Source: Struthio camelus
Taxonomy: Eukaryota; Chordata; Aves; Struthioniformes; Struthionidae
Reading direction: 5' to 3'
DNA: 64,000 nucleotides
NCBI RefSeq assembly: GCF_040807025.1
Contig: NC_090947.1
Location: 10,974,001 to 11,038,000 of the forward strand
Shown here: in pieces, positions 1 to 10,644 of the stretch
Layout of the letters: each line of letters begins with the position of its first letter
Numbering within the stretch: the first letter of the stretch is position 1
The notes under the pieces: model-generated
Told to the model about the DNA's origin: nothing
What the model saw: only the letters and a program-made list of their open reading frames with translations
Database searches by the model: none
Made by a program: the position numbers and the translations under genes

Positions 1-397
1 ACACAGAGGGGGGTGAGAAACTGGGGAGCAGGGCAGGATCCTTGTGGTCTTTCTCAAGCCTACCTCTGTGTGGAAGGGAAATGTGACAGGTCTGTAGGCT
101 CTTGGCTCCTCATTCAGAAGGGGCAAGAGCTGCCCCTCGTGAGTTCAGTGTTAAAAGACTTTACAAATGTCAGCAAACAAGTCCTTAAAAATCTCTCTAA
201 TTTGCAAACCAGGTCAGGGTTGTTTCCTTTTATAGATGGGGAAAATATGAGATGGCTTGAGAGGGAGAGGTTCTCAGCTGTGCTTGTGTGACTTCAGAGG
301 TGGGGTCGGGTCTGGTAGAAGATTAATTAGACTTGTTCTCCTGAGTCAATAATGTGCTTCTAAAAATCCCACCCAAGAGATCCCTCTATAAACAGAG

Positions 398-463
398 GGA
401 ATAGGAGCAAAACCAAGTCTGTAGCCCAGAGTAGCCAGCCTGTGTGCTAACCGTTAGGACACC
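398..463 (-). repeat. relic of a tRNA-derived SINE (minus strand)
   Basis: Read on the minus strand, this stretch begins with a tRNA-like head. The A-box-like CCTAACGGTTAGCAC is followed about 30 bases later by a degraded B-box region (ACTTGGTTTTGCTCC). The order and spacing match the heads of tRNA-derived amniote SINEs, which typically read CCTAGTGGTTAG followed by a GGTTC-type B box. It is too diverged to fold as a functional tRNA and lacks a proper T arm. The family (MIR-like or another amniote SINE) is not determined. Confidence 0.4.
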
Positions 464-3400
464 TCCTTAAAACAGAAGCTAATGAGTCTTGAGCTCCCCC
501 AGACATTAATAAGTAAGTAAGAATAAGTGATCGCTCATGTGGAAATTATCCTGTGGGATGTAGTGTTGCCATTTGACAAGTTCTGTTATTTGTTATGTAG
601 CTTCAAGCCTACTAAGCCTAAACCCACATCCGGTAAAATTGTTCCCAGACCACGCTGGCTCTCGTTGTGTAGGGCAGATATAACTCTTCACTGCAGAGCC
701 TAGGTCAGTCTTGATTTCATAGGGCCAGATTTCAGCTGCTGCAAGCTTACTGTCTTCAGTGGTTTGTGCTGGACAGTGGAGGAACGGATCTAGACCTATA
801 TGTGCAGAACGCATGTTGTTTGCTTTAACAACTTGGGAAGGAAAAATGTGTTTTATATGTACTGTTTCTGGTCCATTGCAAATCCTTTTTCTTTACTGAG
901 GATCTGCCTGCTTTTAAGTATCTGAGAGTTTTTATCTATTAGCAGCAGAACAAGTAACTTCCTATTTCTGTGCTCTCCCCACCAAATTCTGAAAATCTTC
1001 CAATGGACTATAAAACATGGGGAATAAGTAAGTGAGACTGCAGGTTACTAATGTATGTCCATTGAATATGAACTTTGCAAAGTTCCTTCAGCGTTTGGGA
1101 TCAGGCCCTAAAAAGGCTCGCTAATCTCTCTCTTCTCCTATGCCAGCCTTTGCTTTTGGAGACTGGAAGTGCAATTAGAAAACCGTGCCCCCATCACATG
1201 TCATGTAAAACTGCCCGTCCCTGATCTGCTACGCTTTACGGTGTTGTCAGAGTCAGAGCAGTTTCTCTTTCCACCAACGGTTTCTTTTCCTTTCTGTTCT
1301 CTACACAAACATTGACTTACTGTCACTATTAGAAACATGAAGAGCAAAAGGTAAGGCACAGACAGAAAGCTGTCTTCTATGTAGTCTGTCTAAAAAGCTG
1401 AGCGTTCAAAAGCAGATATTGAGTGTGTTTCCAAGTCTGAATACTACTCCAATTAATAGTTATAGTAGTTATGGGTTTTTGCCCTGTGATTTTTTTTTTA
1501 AGCTAAATTCTGATCAGTGTTGTAATTGAGCTGATTCATTAGTGACTCTTCTTTATACTCACTGGGAAAATGACTGTGAAGCATGTAACATCAAATACTA
1601 AGCATTATTCTTCCATTTATTTTAATGTACTGATTTCTTCTATTACGGAGGCAATGTCTGAAAACTTAGGATGAAATCCTGATGCTATGGAAGACAAATG
1701 GAAGTTTTTATCATTGATTTGGCTTGGTGTAGGGGTTTACCCTTAAACGAATGAGATTTTAGAATAGTCTCCAGGAGAAATAATCGATCAAAAATCTGAA
1801 CTAATTTTAGGATGGATCGGTTTATGAAAAGGATTTGATTACATGGTTGCCGGGAATTATCTGAATCATGGGAGCAAGGATTGAGGCTTGATGACCAAAG
1901 AAGCTTTTTTCTTGTCTGCTTGATGAGAAGGAGAAGTTTTAGGGTTTTACCTGTGTTCTTGCGTGGCCCAAAACATTAAAGAAGTAGATATGTTAGTAGA
2001 TATGTTTTCACTGCAATGTTGCTCCCCTGTAGATTGCCAGGCTGCTCTACCCTGGGAAGGACAGATGCCATACAGACTTTGAGAATTCAATACTAATAGC
2101 ACAATACAGAACAAAATTCTGATTTTTTTTGATAAAACTATAGAGACACATAACAGCAATAGTGAATGGCCATTTGTGTCCGTCTCCAGCTGGTTTATAT
2201 GTTTTAGACAGTACCACATGCGTTTTTACAGCGCTGTGCAGGAACCTGGAGTTCAGAAGCCTGAGTTATGTTCAGCCTATGCTACTCCCCCTTACTCACC
2301 TAGGACTGACAGAAGCAATGTCTGCACTGGTACATCAGAAGGGCTCAAGGCTGTTCTCTCACTGAGGCTAACATGCCCAGAGCAGTCTGCATCCATACTG
2401 TTAAGCTGTCTTGCTCCCTGCAAAAAACAAGGGGGCCCACATTCACTGCCTAGTGGGGTTGAATTGTGGCCCGGGCTAACACTTGAGCCATGCTCGGGAA
2501 CTGATTAGGAGGGTGTCAATGGGCTTGAGCCAAAACCATGCCAGGAATTGCTTTGCTGGCACAGACTGTTGTGTTCTGGGGCCCAGGAACCTTCCTATAA
2601 CTGTTTGGTATTTACTAGTATTGATGGAGACAGAGTGCTAGCTGGCACAGCATTTGGCCTGCTAAATATATATCAAAATACAAGAAAGTATTTGAAAATT
2701 CTCACTTGCATCAGCAGGTGTGGATGCAGTGGACATGCACAAATGAAGTGGAGCATCAAAACATGGCGCTATTGAGGCTACATGGAAAGTAGCAGTGAGA
2801 GCTTTCAAGGTCCTTCAGGACTGGAATAGTTATGGAAGCTTCCACCACTTGAGCTGGTGGTAGGAATAATTAAAACTGCCACTTTGCCATAGGTGTGCAG
2901 TGCCCTTGTGGGAGGGGACTTGTGATCTTTCTCTATTTCTAAACAACAGCAAAAATAGAATGGAGAAGGAAGGACATGTAGTTCAGAAAGGAGTCACAGT
3001 CCAAATTAGATTGCCCTTACCCCCTTTAAAAGTTCATGAAACTTTCAAAATTTCAACTTTTTGTCATGATTTGAAATGGCAATTGCTTTTTGGTATGCTG
3101 AAAATTTTGTTAGGCACAGAAAACATTTCCTACCCAGCTCTAAGCAAAGTATTATAACAAACCTCCATCTAGAACATCACCAGCAGGCCAAAAGTGATTC
3201 TGCAGCCCACCAGAAGTCCTAGAAAAGACTTGGTGGTGCAGAAAAGGTTGATTTTCATTTGCAAGAAAAGAAAAAGATTGCATGAATTTAGAAGTGATGA
3301 AAGATAACTGAATAAAAGCTCAGGGAACTGTGTAGTGAGGGAAGTGGGTGGACAGATCCCTGTGTACAATAGTGCTATGAGATGTGAAATTGCTAAAATA

Positions 3401-3609
3401 GCCCCTGCCTAATGTAGTCACCTTTCAAGGATTATTTGAGAGGCATTTTGTCAGTCAAATGTAAACAAAGACTATGTTTGAAATTCAAAACTTGTCCAAA
3501 GCCATTTTTTTCCAAAGATTGGTTCCCCTGCTTGTGCTCATTCTAGTGTTTTGAAAAGACTTCTCTTTAAAGGAGAAGCTATTTTTAATTGTAAAACAAA
3601 ACAAAGCAA

Positions 3610-3629
3610 CCCCCCCCCCCAAAAAAAAA
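3610..3629. repeat. C11-A9 homopolymer junction
   Basis: A run of eleven C is followed directly by nine A. Such runs mutate quickly and are prone to sequencing error. No function is implied. Confidence 0.9.
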
Positions 3630-5449
3630 GTTTTACAAAGCAGTAAGGAAAGCCAAATGCATCTTTGAACAACTCTACTCTTCTAGGAGCAAGAGTGAGC
3701 ACAATAGAAACTGCATAAAAGCAGTTACATCCCCAGAACTTTTAGGAAATGCTGGCACTATTTCTAGCAGAGATCTCATGAGAATATAGGGACAACAGCA
3801 TGCCATGATACCGATAATTTTTTAACATTTATAAAAAGACTGTATCAGGACAATAACTTCAGATCTTATAATGATTTCTCATTCTAAAACATCTCAGATT
3901 GCTTTACGAACTAGTAGCATGATCCCTTAGCTGTCCCTGCACAGGGATCTTGTTGGCTTCAAAGCGAATGTGGTGTGCAGACTGGCATGGGAGCGTGACC
4001 TCGACCTGAGGACAAATTATTCACAGTGGTCACTTCAGCTCTCACTGAAAAGCAACTGCTGAGGGGAAAGGGAGCAAACTGCTTAATACTGTACTTAAAC
4101 TGTTGTTTAAGGCAAGAAATTAAAAGTAGTCTTTTTGCCACTACAATTGTGTTGGGAATTTAATTATGGAGGACATAAGTCAATGGCATTGAAATAGGGC
4201 CCTGGATACAATTATAATTAGGACCAATCCTCAGGTATCTCATATTATCACAAATAATCAGCTCCTTCCTTTTACACCAGAAATAGTGATGTGTGGTTTC
4301 TCATTGATTCATGTCTTGTGGCTGACTATATGAGCTTTGACAAGTTTTTTTTCCCTGCAGGTAGCATTTATATGGGCTTCATAGGCTCTCCGCCTGAGTG
4401 GATTCCCTGTTGTCTGTTAAGATGAGTTTGCCTTGTGGCTTTTCTGGAGGCAGGTCATGCAGAGGGAGGGCTAACAGCATTGCCTTCCTCCGCCCATCTG
4501 CTGATTACACATCACCAGTAGAAACTTACTGCAGGTCGCTAAGCTCCCTACCCTCTGTCAGGACTGTCCAAGGCCCTGTTCGCTTTTGACCGTGGCTTCA
4601 GCTAGAAGCTTTTACAGGGAGATGTGAATGTATCACTGCTGCGAAAGATTTGTTTTATAGGAAACTGTTGAAAAAAACCACACTGCATCATTGGCACTAT
4701 TTACAGGCATCAGTGAAAAGGATCTCAAAAGGAAAAGTGTCCTGGGCACTGGCATAGCTTTTCTTGCTTACACTGTAGATCACCAACAGATTTCAAATCA
4801 ATATATCACTTTGTATATTCTACCCTTTTTAAACATGCAGATTCAAAAAATACAGAAGTCTTGTTCCAAGGAGGCCTCTGGGAGGGGGGTTAGCCTAGGT
4901 CTTCTCAGACCCTCCAGTGTCTTACTGGGGAATCCTTGATCATACAGGATAACTGGGGGGGGGAGGGACTGTGAGCTACCAGTGGTCCCCGCTGCAAGAG
5001 AAAGTCGCTCCCCTGCCTATTCAGGGCCTTATCCTGCTGTGCGTGTCCGTGGAGATGGCCAGCTGCAGCCTAGGCCTAGGATCAGGCCCTAATCAGTAGG
5101 AATTTGGGGAAATGAGTTGTGCATCAGTCATAGATAAATGAAAGAGGAATGCAGCCTGGCAGTTGCAGAGTTACTTTCCATGCCTAGTTTCCCGTGAAGC
5201 CTACCTCATATTTTGCTGCTTTATTAGCTGTTGTTTCTAATTTTTGTGAAAGGATTAGGAAGCCTGTTTTAGCCGCAGTGAGTAAACTGTCTTGGCAGAA
5301 ATGAGGAAACTGTTAAAAGGGAGGGCCTGCTACATTGTGTGGGTTACTTAATTGTCTTAATCGAAAATATATGAATAAAAATAGACCCCAGACTTCCTCT
5401 CCTTTCTTTCTTTTTCCAAGCTGAAAGACATCCAAGGCCGTAATCAAAG

Positions 5450-7330
5450 CAATGGCTGTTTGGTGGAAGAGGGGAGGTGCGCGGAGGAGGAGGAGGAGCA
5501 GCTCGCCGCGGCCGGGGCGCGGTGCCGAGCAGCGCCCGGCCGCCGCGCCCCCCCGCCTTGCTTTATGGGGGCGGGCGGGCCCGCGGAGTTCGTTGGGTTT
5601 TACTGTTTGGAGCTTTCAAAAGCGGTGTAAATCTGTGTGCACAGGCTGCCGGGCCCGCTCGTAAAAGCAGGGCCATATAATCTAGGTGGAAGTCGAGAAA
5701 GTGATTTATCTGCTTCTCTTCCTCCTCCGCCCGGCTCCCCCGGGCCTGGGTGCCGCGGTTGCCCGCGGCCGCCCGGGGGTCCCCCCGAGCCCTGCGGCCA
5801 GAAGTGCGTGTCAGCAGCCGGCGGGCCGCCTGCGTGCGGGGGAAGCCGGAGGGAGGTCTATTTTTATTCGTACGCCTGCGACTAGTCTGCAAATATTTGT
5901 TTGTCTGTGGTCACTGCGGAGGCAGATGTGGCGGGAGGGGCTCGCAGGGCGCTCGGTTCCCGTCCTCGGCGGGATGCGCGGCTCTGGGGAAGGCGGCGAG
6001 CGGCAGGGCGGCCGGCGCGGAGGCGAGCCCCGCGGCGTGCCCGGCGCAGCCCGGCGGCTGGGGCCCTCTCGGGCACCGGCGCGGCGGCGTTGCCTGGCCC
6101 GCAGCGCCCGGCCAGCTCCGGGCGGGGGGGGGGGGGCGCAGCCCCAGGGGCAGCAGGGGCGAGAGGCAGCGGGCCTGGGCGGTTTGTGTAGCCTTCATCT
6201 TCCTTGAAGCTAGACTGGCCGTGCAGTCCCCCTTACACCCCCCTTCTCCAGCTGGTACAACTGCAACTCCCTACAGATCGGAGGAAAACACCCAGAGCTG
6301 AAAACCTGGGAGAACTCCCTCGATTTGTACGCGTGCAGAATACCAGCAAAACCTGCCAGAGGGACTCTGAGGGGGATAGTGAGGCTGAGGGCAAGTGGAA
6401 GGACGGAGTTAGCTACGCTGCCTGCACCCTCTGAGCCGCTAGCGAGGTTCGGCCTTTGCAGGGAGAACCGACACACTCCGACAGTGGCTGCGCGAATAGG
6501 AAGGGGAGGCGGCCGGGGGGCATCCTGCCCCGAGGAAGGGCACTGCGGGGCGGCGGGACGGCCCCGTGCCCGGGTGCTCGGCAGGGTCGGGCTGCCCGCC
6601 TGCTGGTGCTTCAGCTCGGCCGTCCTGGTGCGGGCAGTGCCGGGAGGAGCGACACAGGGGACGGGCGGGGTGCAGCGCGCTGGGAAGGAGTCTTGTGCTC
6701 CCCGTGCCCCGTCCCGCACGCTTGGCCCGCGCCGGACGCTCCCGCCTCGAAGGCCGGGCGGGCGGAGGGTCGCCGCCGGCACCGAGGGGACGGGGATCGC
6801 CTCCAGCCGCGGCTCCCTCGGTGCCGGCGTCGGGGCGCGCCCGGCCCCGCGGCACCTGCCGCCCTGCTCTCGCCCGGCTCTCGCGGGCGGTCTCGCTGCG
6901 CTGCTGCGCCCGTGGCGCAGAGAGTCGCCGAGGTTGCAAGTATCAAAGGCTGGATCGCGCTGTCATTTCCCCCCCAGGGGGGCAGGAGCAGGTCCGTCCT
7001 GTCCCCTTCCTAAAGCAGTCGGAGCCCGGCAGGCTCCTGACGGCCTCCCCCGTCAGCCGGGTACGCGCAGCAGCGTCCCGCCCGCGGGCAGCCCTACGGA
7101 AACAGAGCATCGCTCCGCGCCTCGCGGCCAGGCTTGCGCGGAGCCTACTCTGCGCCCCTGACTTGGGCGGGCACTGCTCACGGCGGGGTGGGCTGGGTGC
7201 CGGAGCCGCCTAGGGCCCCAGCACCGGAGCAGCCAGAGGGGCTTGAGAAGGGGGCAAGGTAGAGCCGCCGGGGTGCGGAGTGTCATGAGCTAAGCCGGCC
7301 GCGGTGGGTGTTCGTCCCACGGCTGCACGC
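5450..7330. promoter_or_regulatory. SATB2: CpG island 1, about 13 kb upstream of the SATB2 start codon
   Basis: Base composition switches sharply from AT-rich to GC-rich near 5460, and CpG dinucleotides are dense up to about 7300. The leading edge (5440-5720) contains an ATCAAAG motif like a TCF/LEF site, and an AT-containing block (ccatataatc, gatttatctg) sits inside the GC-rich DNA. From memory, some human SATB2 transcripts start roughly 13 kb upstream of the others. This island lies at about that distance and is a reasonable candidate for the distal promoter. That correspondence is inference. I cannot fix a transcription start, and the long open frames here are composition artefacts. Confidence 0.5.
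6125..6136. repeat. poly-G tract (12 or more G)
   Basis: An unbroken G run inside CpG island 1. It could form G-quadruplex structure and is prone to length error in sequencing. Confidence 0.85.
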
Positions 7331-8579
7331 ACACACTCAGCTAACGCGTCCTCTGGCTCGGATCGAGGCAGCTTTTTCAAAAGCTTTCGGAGCTGACCGA
7401 CAGCATGGTCGGGCATTTGAGCAAGGGTCTCTAACAAACGGATGAAAAAAAGCTGCAAAACTTTAACAAAGTTGGACAAATTTCTTCTCCCTGTTGTCCG
7501 AGGTGAAAGTGAAGCTGCACGGCACGACCCTCTCTGGCTGGATGGCAAAGTGCATGCCCAGGGCGCAGCTGCATCTCCGTGCTGTTGTCCTCGCTGTGGG
7601 AGATGTCGCAGCGCGCTCGATCGCAGTCGGAGAAATCTTGCCGAATCTGGTTCAAAATAGAGTGATCCAGAGGGTCCTGGCGCTGGCAAAGCGCCTTTCC
7701 CCTCAGTAAGCGACCGCAGAGACGCCGCAGAAGCGGAGAGACCCTTGTTGTCTATGTCCGTGTTAGCGCGGCGGGGTGTGCAGAGCTACCCCCGGGACAG
7801 AATAAATACCTGCAAAGAACTGAGGGCGCCACAAGTTATTGCACAAATGAATCGATCCAGTAATCGCTAGGGCTACAACACCCTTATTTATGCTAAAGCA
7901 TGTGACACAGTCTTCAAAATGTGGTAGCTCGAAGTTACCACCTTTTTATTACTTATACAAGCTAATAGGTGAAGTGCCTTTTACCTTCTTTACTTGAAAG
8001 AGGCACAAAGAAGCAGACAGGTAATTTCCACGCTGCTAATTTTTACGATGTGATGGGTAGGGAAGGGAGAGGTTGAAGTAAAAAGTAGAGAGACCGACTG
8101 TGAAACCTAGGAGTTTAGTTAATAGTGACCAGTTCAGATCTCATATTTTTTTTCTTTTTAACTGCGGTTGCAAATGTTAGAAAATCTGGCACGTAATTTA
8201 CCCTTGTGTGAAACGATTTGTTCTGTCCGATAGGATGATTTGATAATAGGCATCTCTGTCATAATTTGAAATCTCTCATTAATATTAGCATTTTAATTAT
8301 GTTTTTAGTGGTCGCATTTTAGGGTACGGGGAGAGGGAAAGGGTAGTTATAGCACATTTCTCTCGATCCTAGGCTCTCCTGGGCCGGAGGAGAAAGGCAA
8401 TTCAGTTCTGAGAGCGGAGCGCTAATTTTGCAGTCTCCTGAAATAAAGTTGCGGTAGTGTTACAGTTTGTCTCTCGGATGAGACTTACCAGGCTTAAGAG
8501 TAAAAACGTGTCTCGTATACAAAACAGTCGGAGTGTTTACAGGTAATTGTGGATGTCAAATACTGCAGCGTGCTGACGA
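7331..8579. other. spacer between CpG islands 1 and 2
   Basis: The first 380 bases are of intermediate GC content. On the + strand a donor-like GTAAGC lies at 7706. The rest is AT-rich and unique, with TAAT-containing motifs (7850-8320) but no gene I can support. A strong minus-strand splice donor lies at 8483-8489. Confidence 0.5.
8483..8489 (-). other. candidate minus-strand splice donor next to CpG island 2
   Basis: Read on the minus strand, the sequence is CTG followed by GTAAGTCTC, a near-perfect donor. The exon's last base would be 8489 and the upstream exon would lie in CpG island 2. The arrangement would suit a transcript starting in the island and running away from SATB2, like the antisense RNA (SATB2-AS1) known at the human locus. 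Only the motif is seen. Transcription is inference. Confidence 0.35.
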
Positions 8580-9880
8580 AGTGCAGAGACCGCGGAGCGT
8601 TTGGTCGCGGCGAGAGCGGGCAAGGCTGGGCGGCGCGGGGCGCTGCGCGGGGCGCCGGGCGCGCCGCCCCGCAGGGAGCAGCCGCGCGGGATGAGCCGCA
8701 GCCCCGGGGCGCTCGCTGGGCCGAGGGACGGTCGCTCCGTCGGCTCCCAGGCAGACGCTGGTCAGAAAGGAAATAATCTTGTCCCCGCGGAGGGGGGGTA
8801 TGGCCGAAAGGCAGTTCCCGGGGCAGAAGCGCAGCGGTTCGTGGAGCAGAGCAAAGGAGAGCTGCCATCCCCGCTGGGGACAAACCCGCTTGTTAGAGCC
8901 TGATTTAGTTGGAGCGATTCGTGACAGGCAGCAGACGAGCACTGCGTCTGGTCTGGTTTTGTAATGTGATTTCAAACGGCGAATACCGCTAAACGGCCCC
9001 CTTACAAACCTGAAATTTGTCATGAGTGCTCGCTGGCGGTGCCTCAGATCGGCGTCCCCCTGCAGAGGGGAGAGCGGAATTAGCCCGGAGGGCTGGCCAA
9101 TGCCGCAGACCGGGAGAAGCGCTTGAGCGCGTGGAAAGTGAGACTTTCGGCAGCGGTCGCGCACGCTGCCTGACACCGGTGTGTGGTGCCGCGGTACAGC
9201 TCCGCGGAGGCTCGCGGGCGAGGCGAGGCGGCGGCTGCGCCCGCGCTGCGGGCTGCCACGCTGCAGCCCTGGGCGCCGGGGAGCGCGGCCGAGCCAGCCC
9301 CGGGCACACGCCGCCGGTCCGGCTCGGGCAGCCCCCTGCCCCGCCGGCCCCGCCAGATCGCCGGCTCCGTCCGCGCTCGCACACGCCGGCGGTGCCGCCG
9401 CAGGGCCATCTCGGGGCTGCGCTGCCCCGCTTCCCCCGCAGTCCGGCCCCGGCCCGCGGCGTGGGGAAGGGATGCCCGCGGTGGGGCTTCGCCTGTCCTG
9501 CCCTGCTCCTCATATACCACCCCAGGCCAGGCTTTCGCAGGGGCGATGGGGGGCGAGTACGGGGTTCAAATACAGAGCCGTGAGAACAGCTGCCGAGGCG
9601 CGGGCAGGGCGCGGCGGGGCAGCAGCGGGAGGCCGGCCCGGGAACCCCGCGGGCAGAGGGCACAGAGGCGAGGACGGGCAGGCTCCGGGGAGTGTCCCCT
9701 GTCCCCCGGCTGCCCGGCGGGTGCCCCGGAGGCCTCTTTCCCCGTGCCGGGAACCCCTCCGCAGGGCTGCCGCGGCCCCCCCACCAGCGCGGCGCTCCGG
9801 AGCTCTCGGCCTCCACTGAACCCCCTGGGAGCGAACAGGTAGCCCCAGACCCGGGGGCTCCGGACGAGCCCGGGCCCCGG
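8580..9880. promoter_or_regulatory. CpG island 2
   Basis: CpG dinucleotides are dense across this stretch, with AT-rich DNA on the left and intermediate DNA on the right. On the minus strand it ends at a consensus splice donor at 8488. On the + strand a weaker donor (CAG then GTAGCC) lies at about 9839. The island is a candidate start region for a divergent or antisense RNA of the SATB2 locus. Long open frames in all phases are expected from the composition and are not called as proteins. Confidence 0.5.
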
Positions 9881-10291
9881 AAGCTCTTTACAAATGTCTT
9901 TGCATATGGAAAGGCAAAGGTTTGAGGCCATGGGAAAAGACGATGGGTTTGTTTGCAAGAGGAAAGGGGACAGGATTTGGCCCTTCCTGCTCCGGTACCC
10001 CATAGGTGTGTACTCTGCAGAGAGCTCTCTGCTTAGTTCCTGTGGTGACAGTACAGGGCTCGTGAAAGCCTAAAAGGACTGAGTGTTCCCGGGTCCTCTC
10101 CTTGCAGCTTTCTAGCTGCGGGGATTGCGGCAGGGGCAAGCCCGGTTCGGCACTGAGAGGTGTGTGCGCGACCAGGGAGGAACTGAGCTGCCTGATATTT
10201 GCTGAAGTTGGGCTGTGGGATGTTTGCTGCTGTTGTGTATTTGGGTGCGTTTCCTCGATCTGTTCAACGATGTTTTTAGCCTTTACAGTTC

Positions 10292-10297
10292 AATAAA
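10292..10297 (+). terminator. candidate polyadenylation signal AATAAA
   Basis: AATAAA lies in a pyrimidine-rich stretch with GT- and T-rich sequence 30 to 50 bases downstream, the usual layout of a mammalian or avian poly(A) site. No transcript leading to it is identified, and AATAAA occurs often by chance, so this is weak. Confidence 0.2.
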
Positions 10298-10389
10298 ACC
10301 TCTGTTTATCTTCACTCGAAATCCCCTGCCGTGTCTGCCCTCTTTTTCTGGGCAGATCCACGGACTTCATTATTTGCACGGAAAACTAT

Positions 10390-10500
10390 AAACCTTCAGC
10401 CAGATCCTTCCAGCGCTGGCACCCCAGCTCTCGGCTGGGTGCAGCTCTGTTACACACTGACCTTCCCGAGACTTCAGCGGAGCCTTTGGGAGCAAGGGCT
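10390..10500. repeat. relic of an ancient amniote interspersed repeat
   Basis: The ordered phrases gccagatcc, gcagctctgttacac and gacttcagcggagc resemble a widespread old sauropsid repeat. As I remember it, that repeat reads approximately gccagatcctcagctggtg, then cagctccattgacttcaatggagc. The copy is heavily diverged. No family name is asserted because I could not search a repeat library. Confidence 0.35.
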
Positions 10501-10637
10501 GGAAGGTGGTGACCGACACTGAAACCTGCCCGTCCAGTCCCTCGTACGGCTCCGATCCCTGAGCACCATTTTGCTTGTTATGGGGAAGGAGTTTGCGAAG
10601 GAATCGCTGGGAACTCGATCTGGTTGTTGCCGTGTGC

Positions 10638-10644
10638 TATAAAA
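10638..10644 (+). promoter_or_regulatory. TATA-like motif (TATAAAA)
   Basis: TATAAAA is flanked by GC-containing sequence upstream and downstream. It could be a core promoter element in the SATB2 upstream domain, but no transcript start is known and the motif may be chance. Confidence 0.2.

Larger units (their letters stand above)
1..5449. other. AT-rich intergenic DNA upstream of SATB2
   Basis: I find no coding exon, RNA gene or intact mobile element here. Open frames are short and have no recognisable protein composition. The stretch has old repeat relics: a tRNA-derived SINE-like piece at 398-463, a 14-base phrase (ggatcaggccctaa) at about 1099-1112 that recurs near 5079-5092, and a C11-A9 run at 3610-3629. 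A 12-base direct repeat (agtagatatgtt) lies at about 1983-2006. The sequence turns GC-rich abruptly near 5460. Confidence 0.6.

Noticed and set aside
8556..9176. 206-codon minus-strand frame in CpG island 2
   Set aside because: No recognisable family, and it ends in Arg/Pro/Ala-rich sequence. Kept only as context for a possible antisense RNA.
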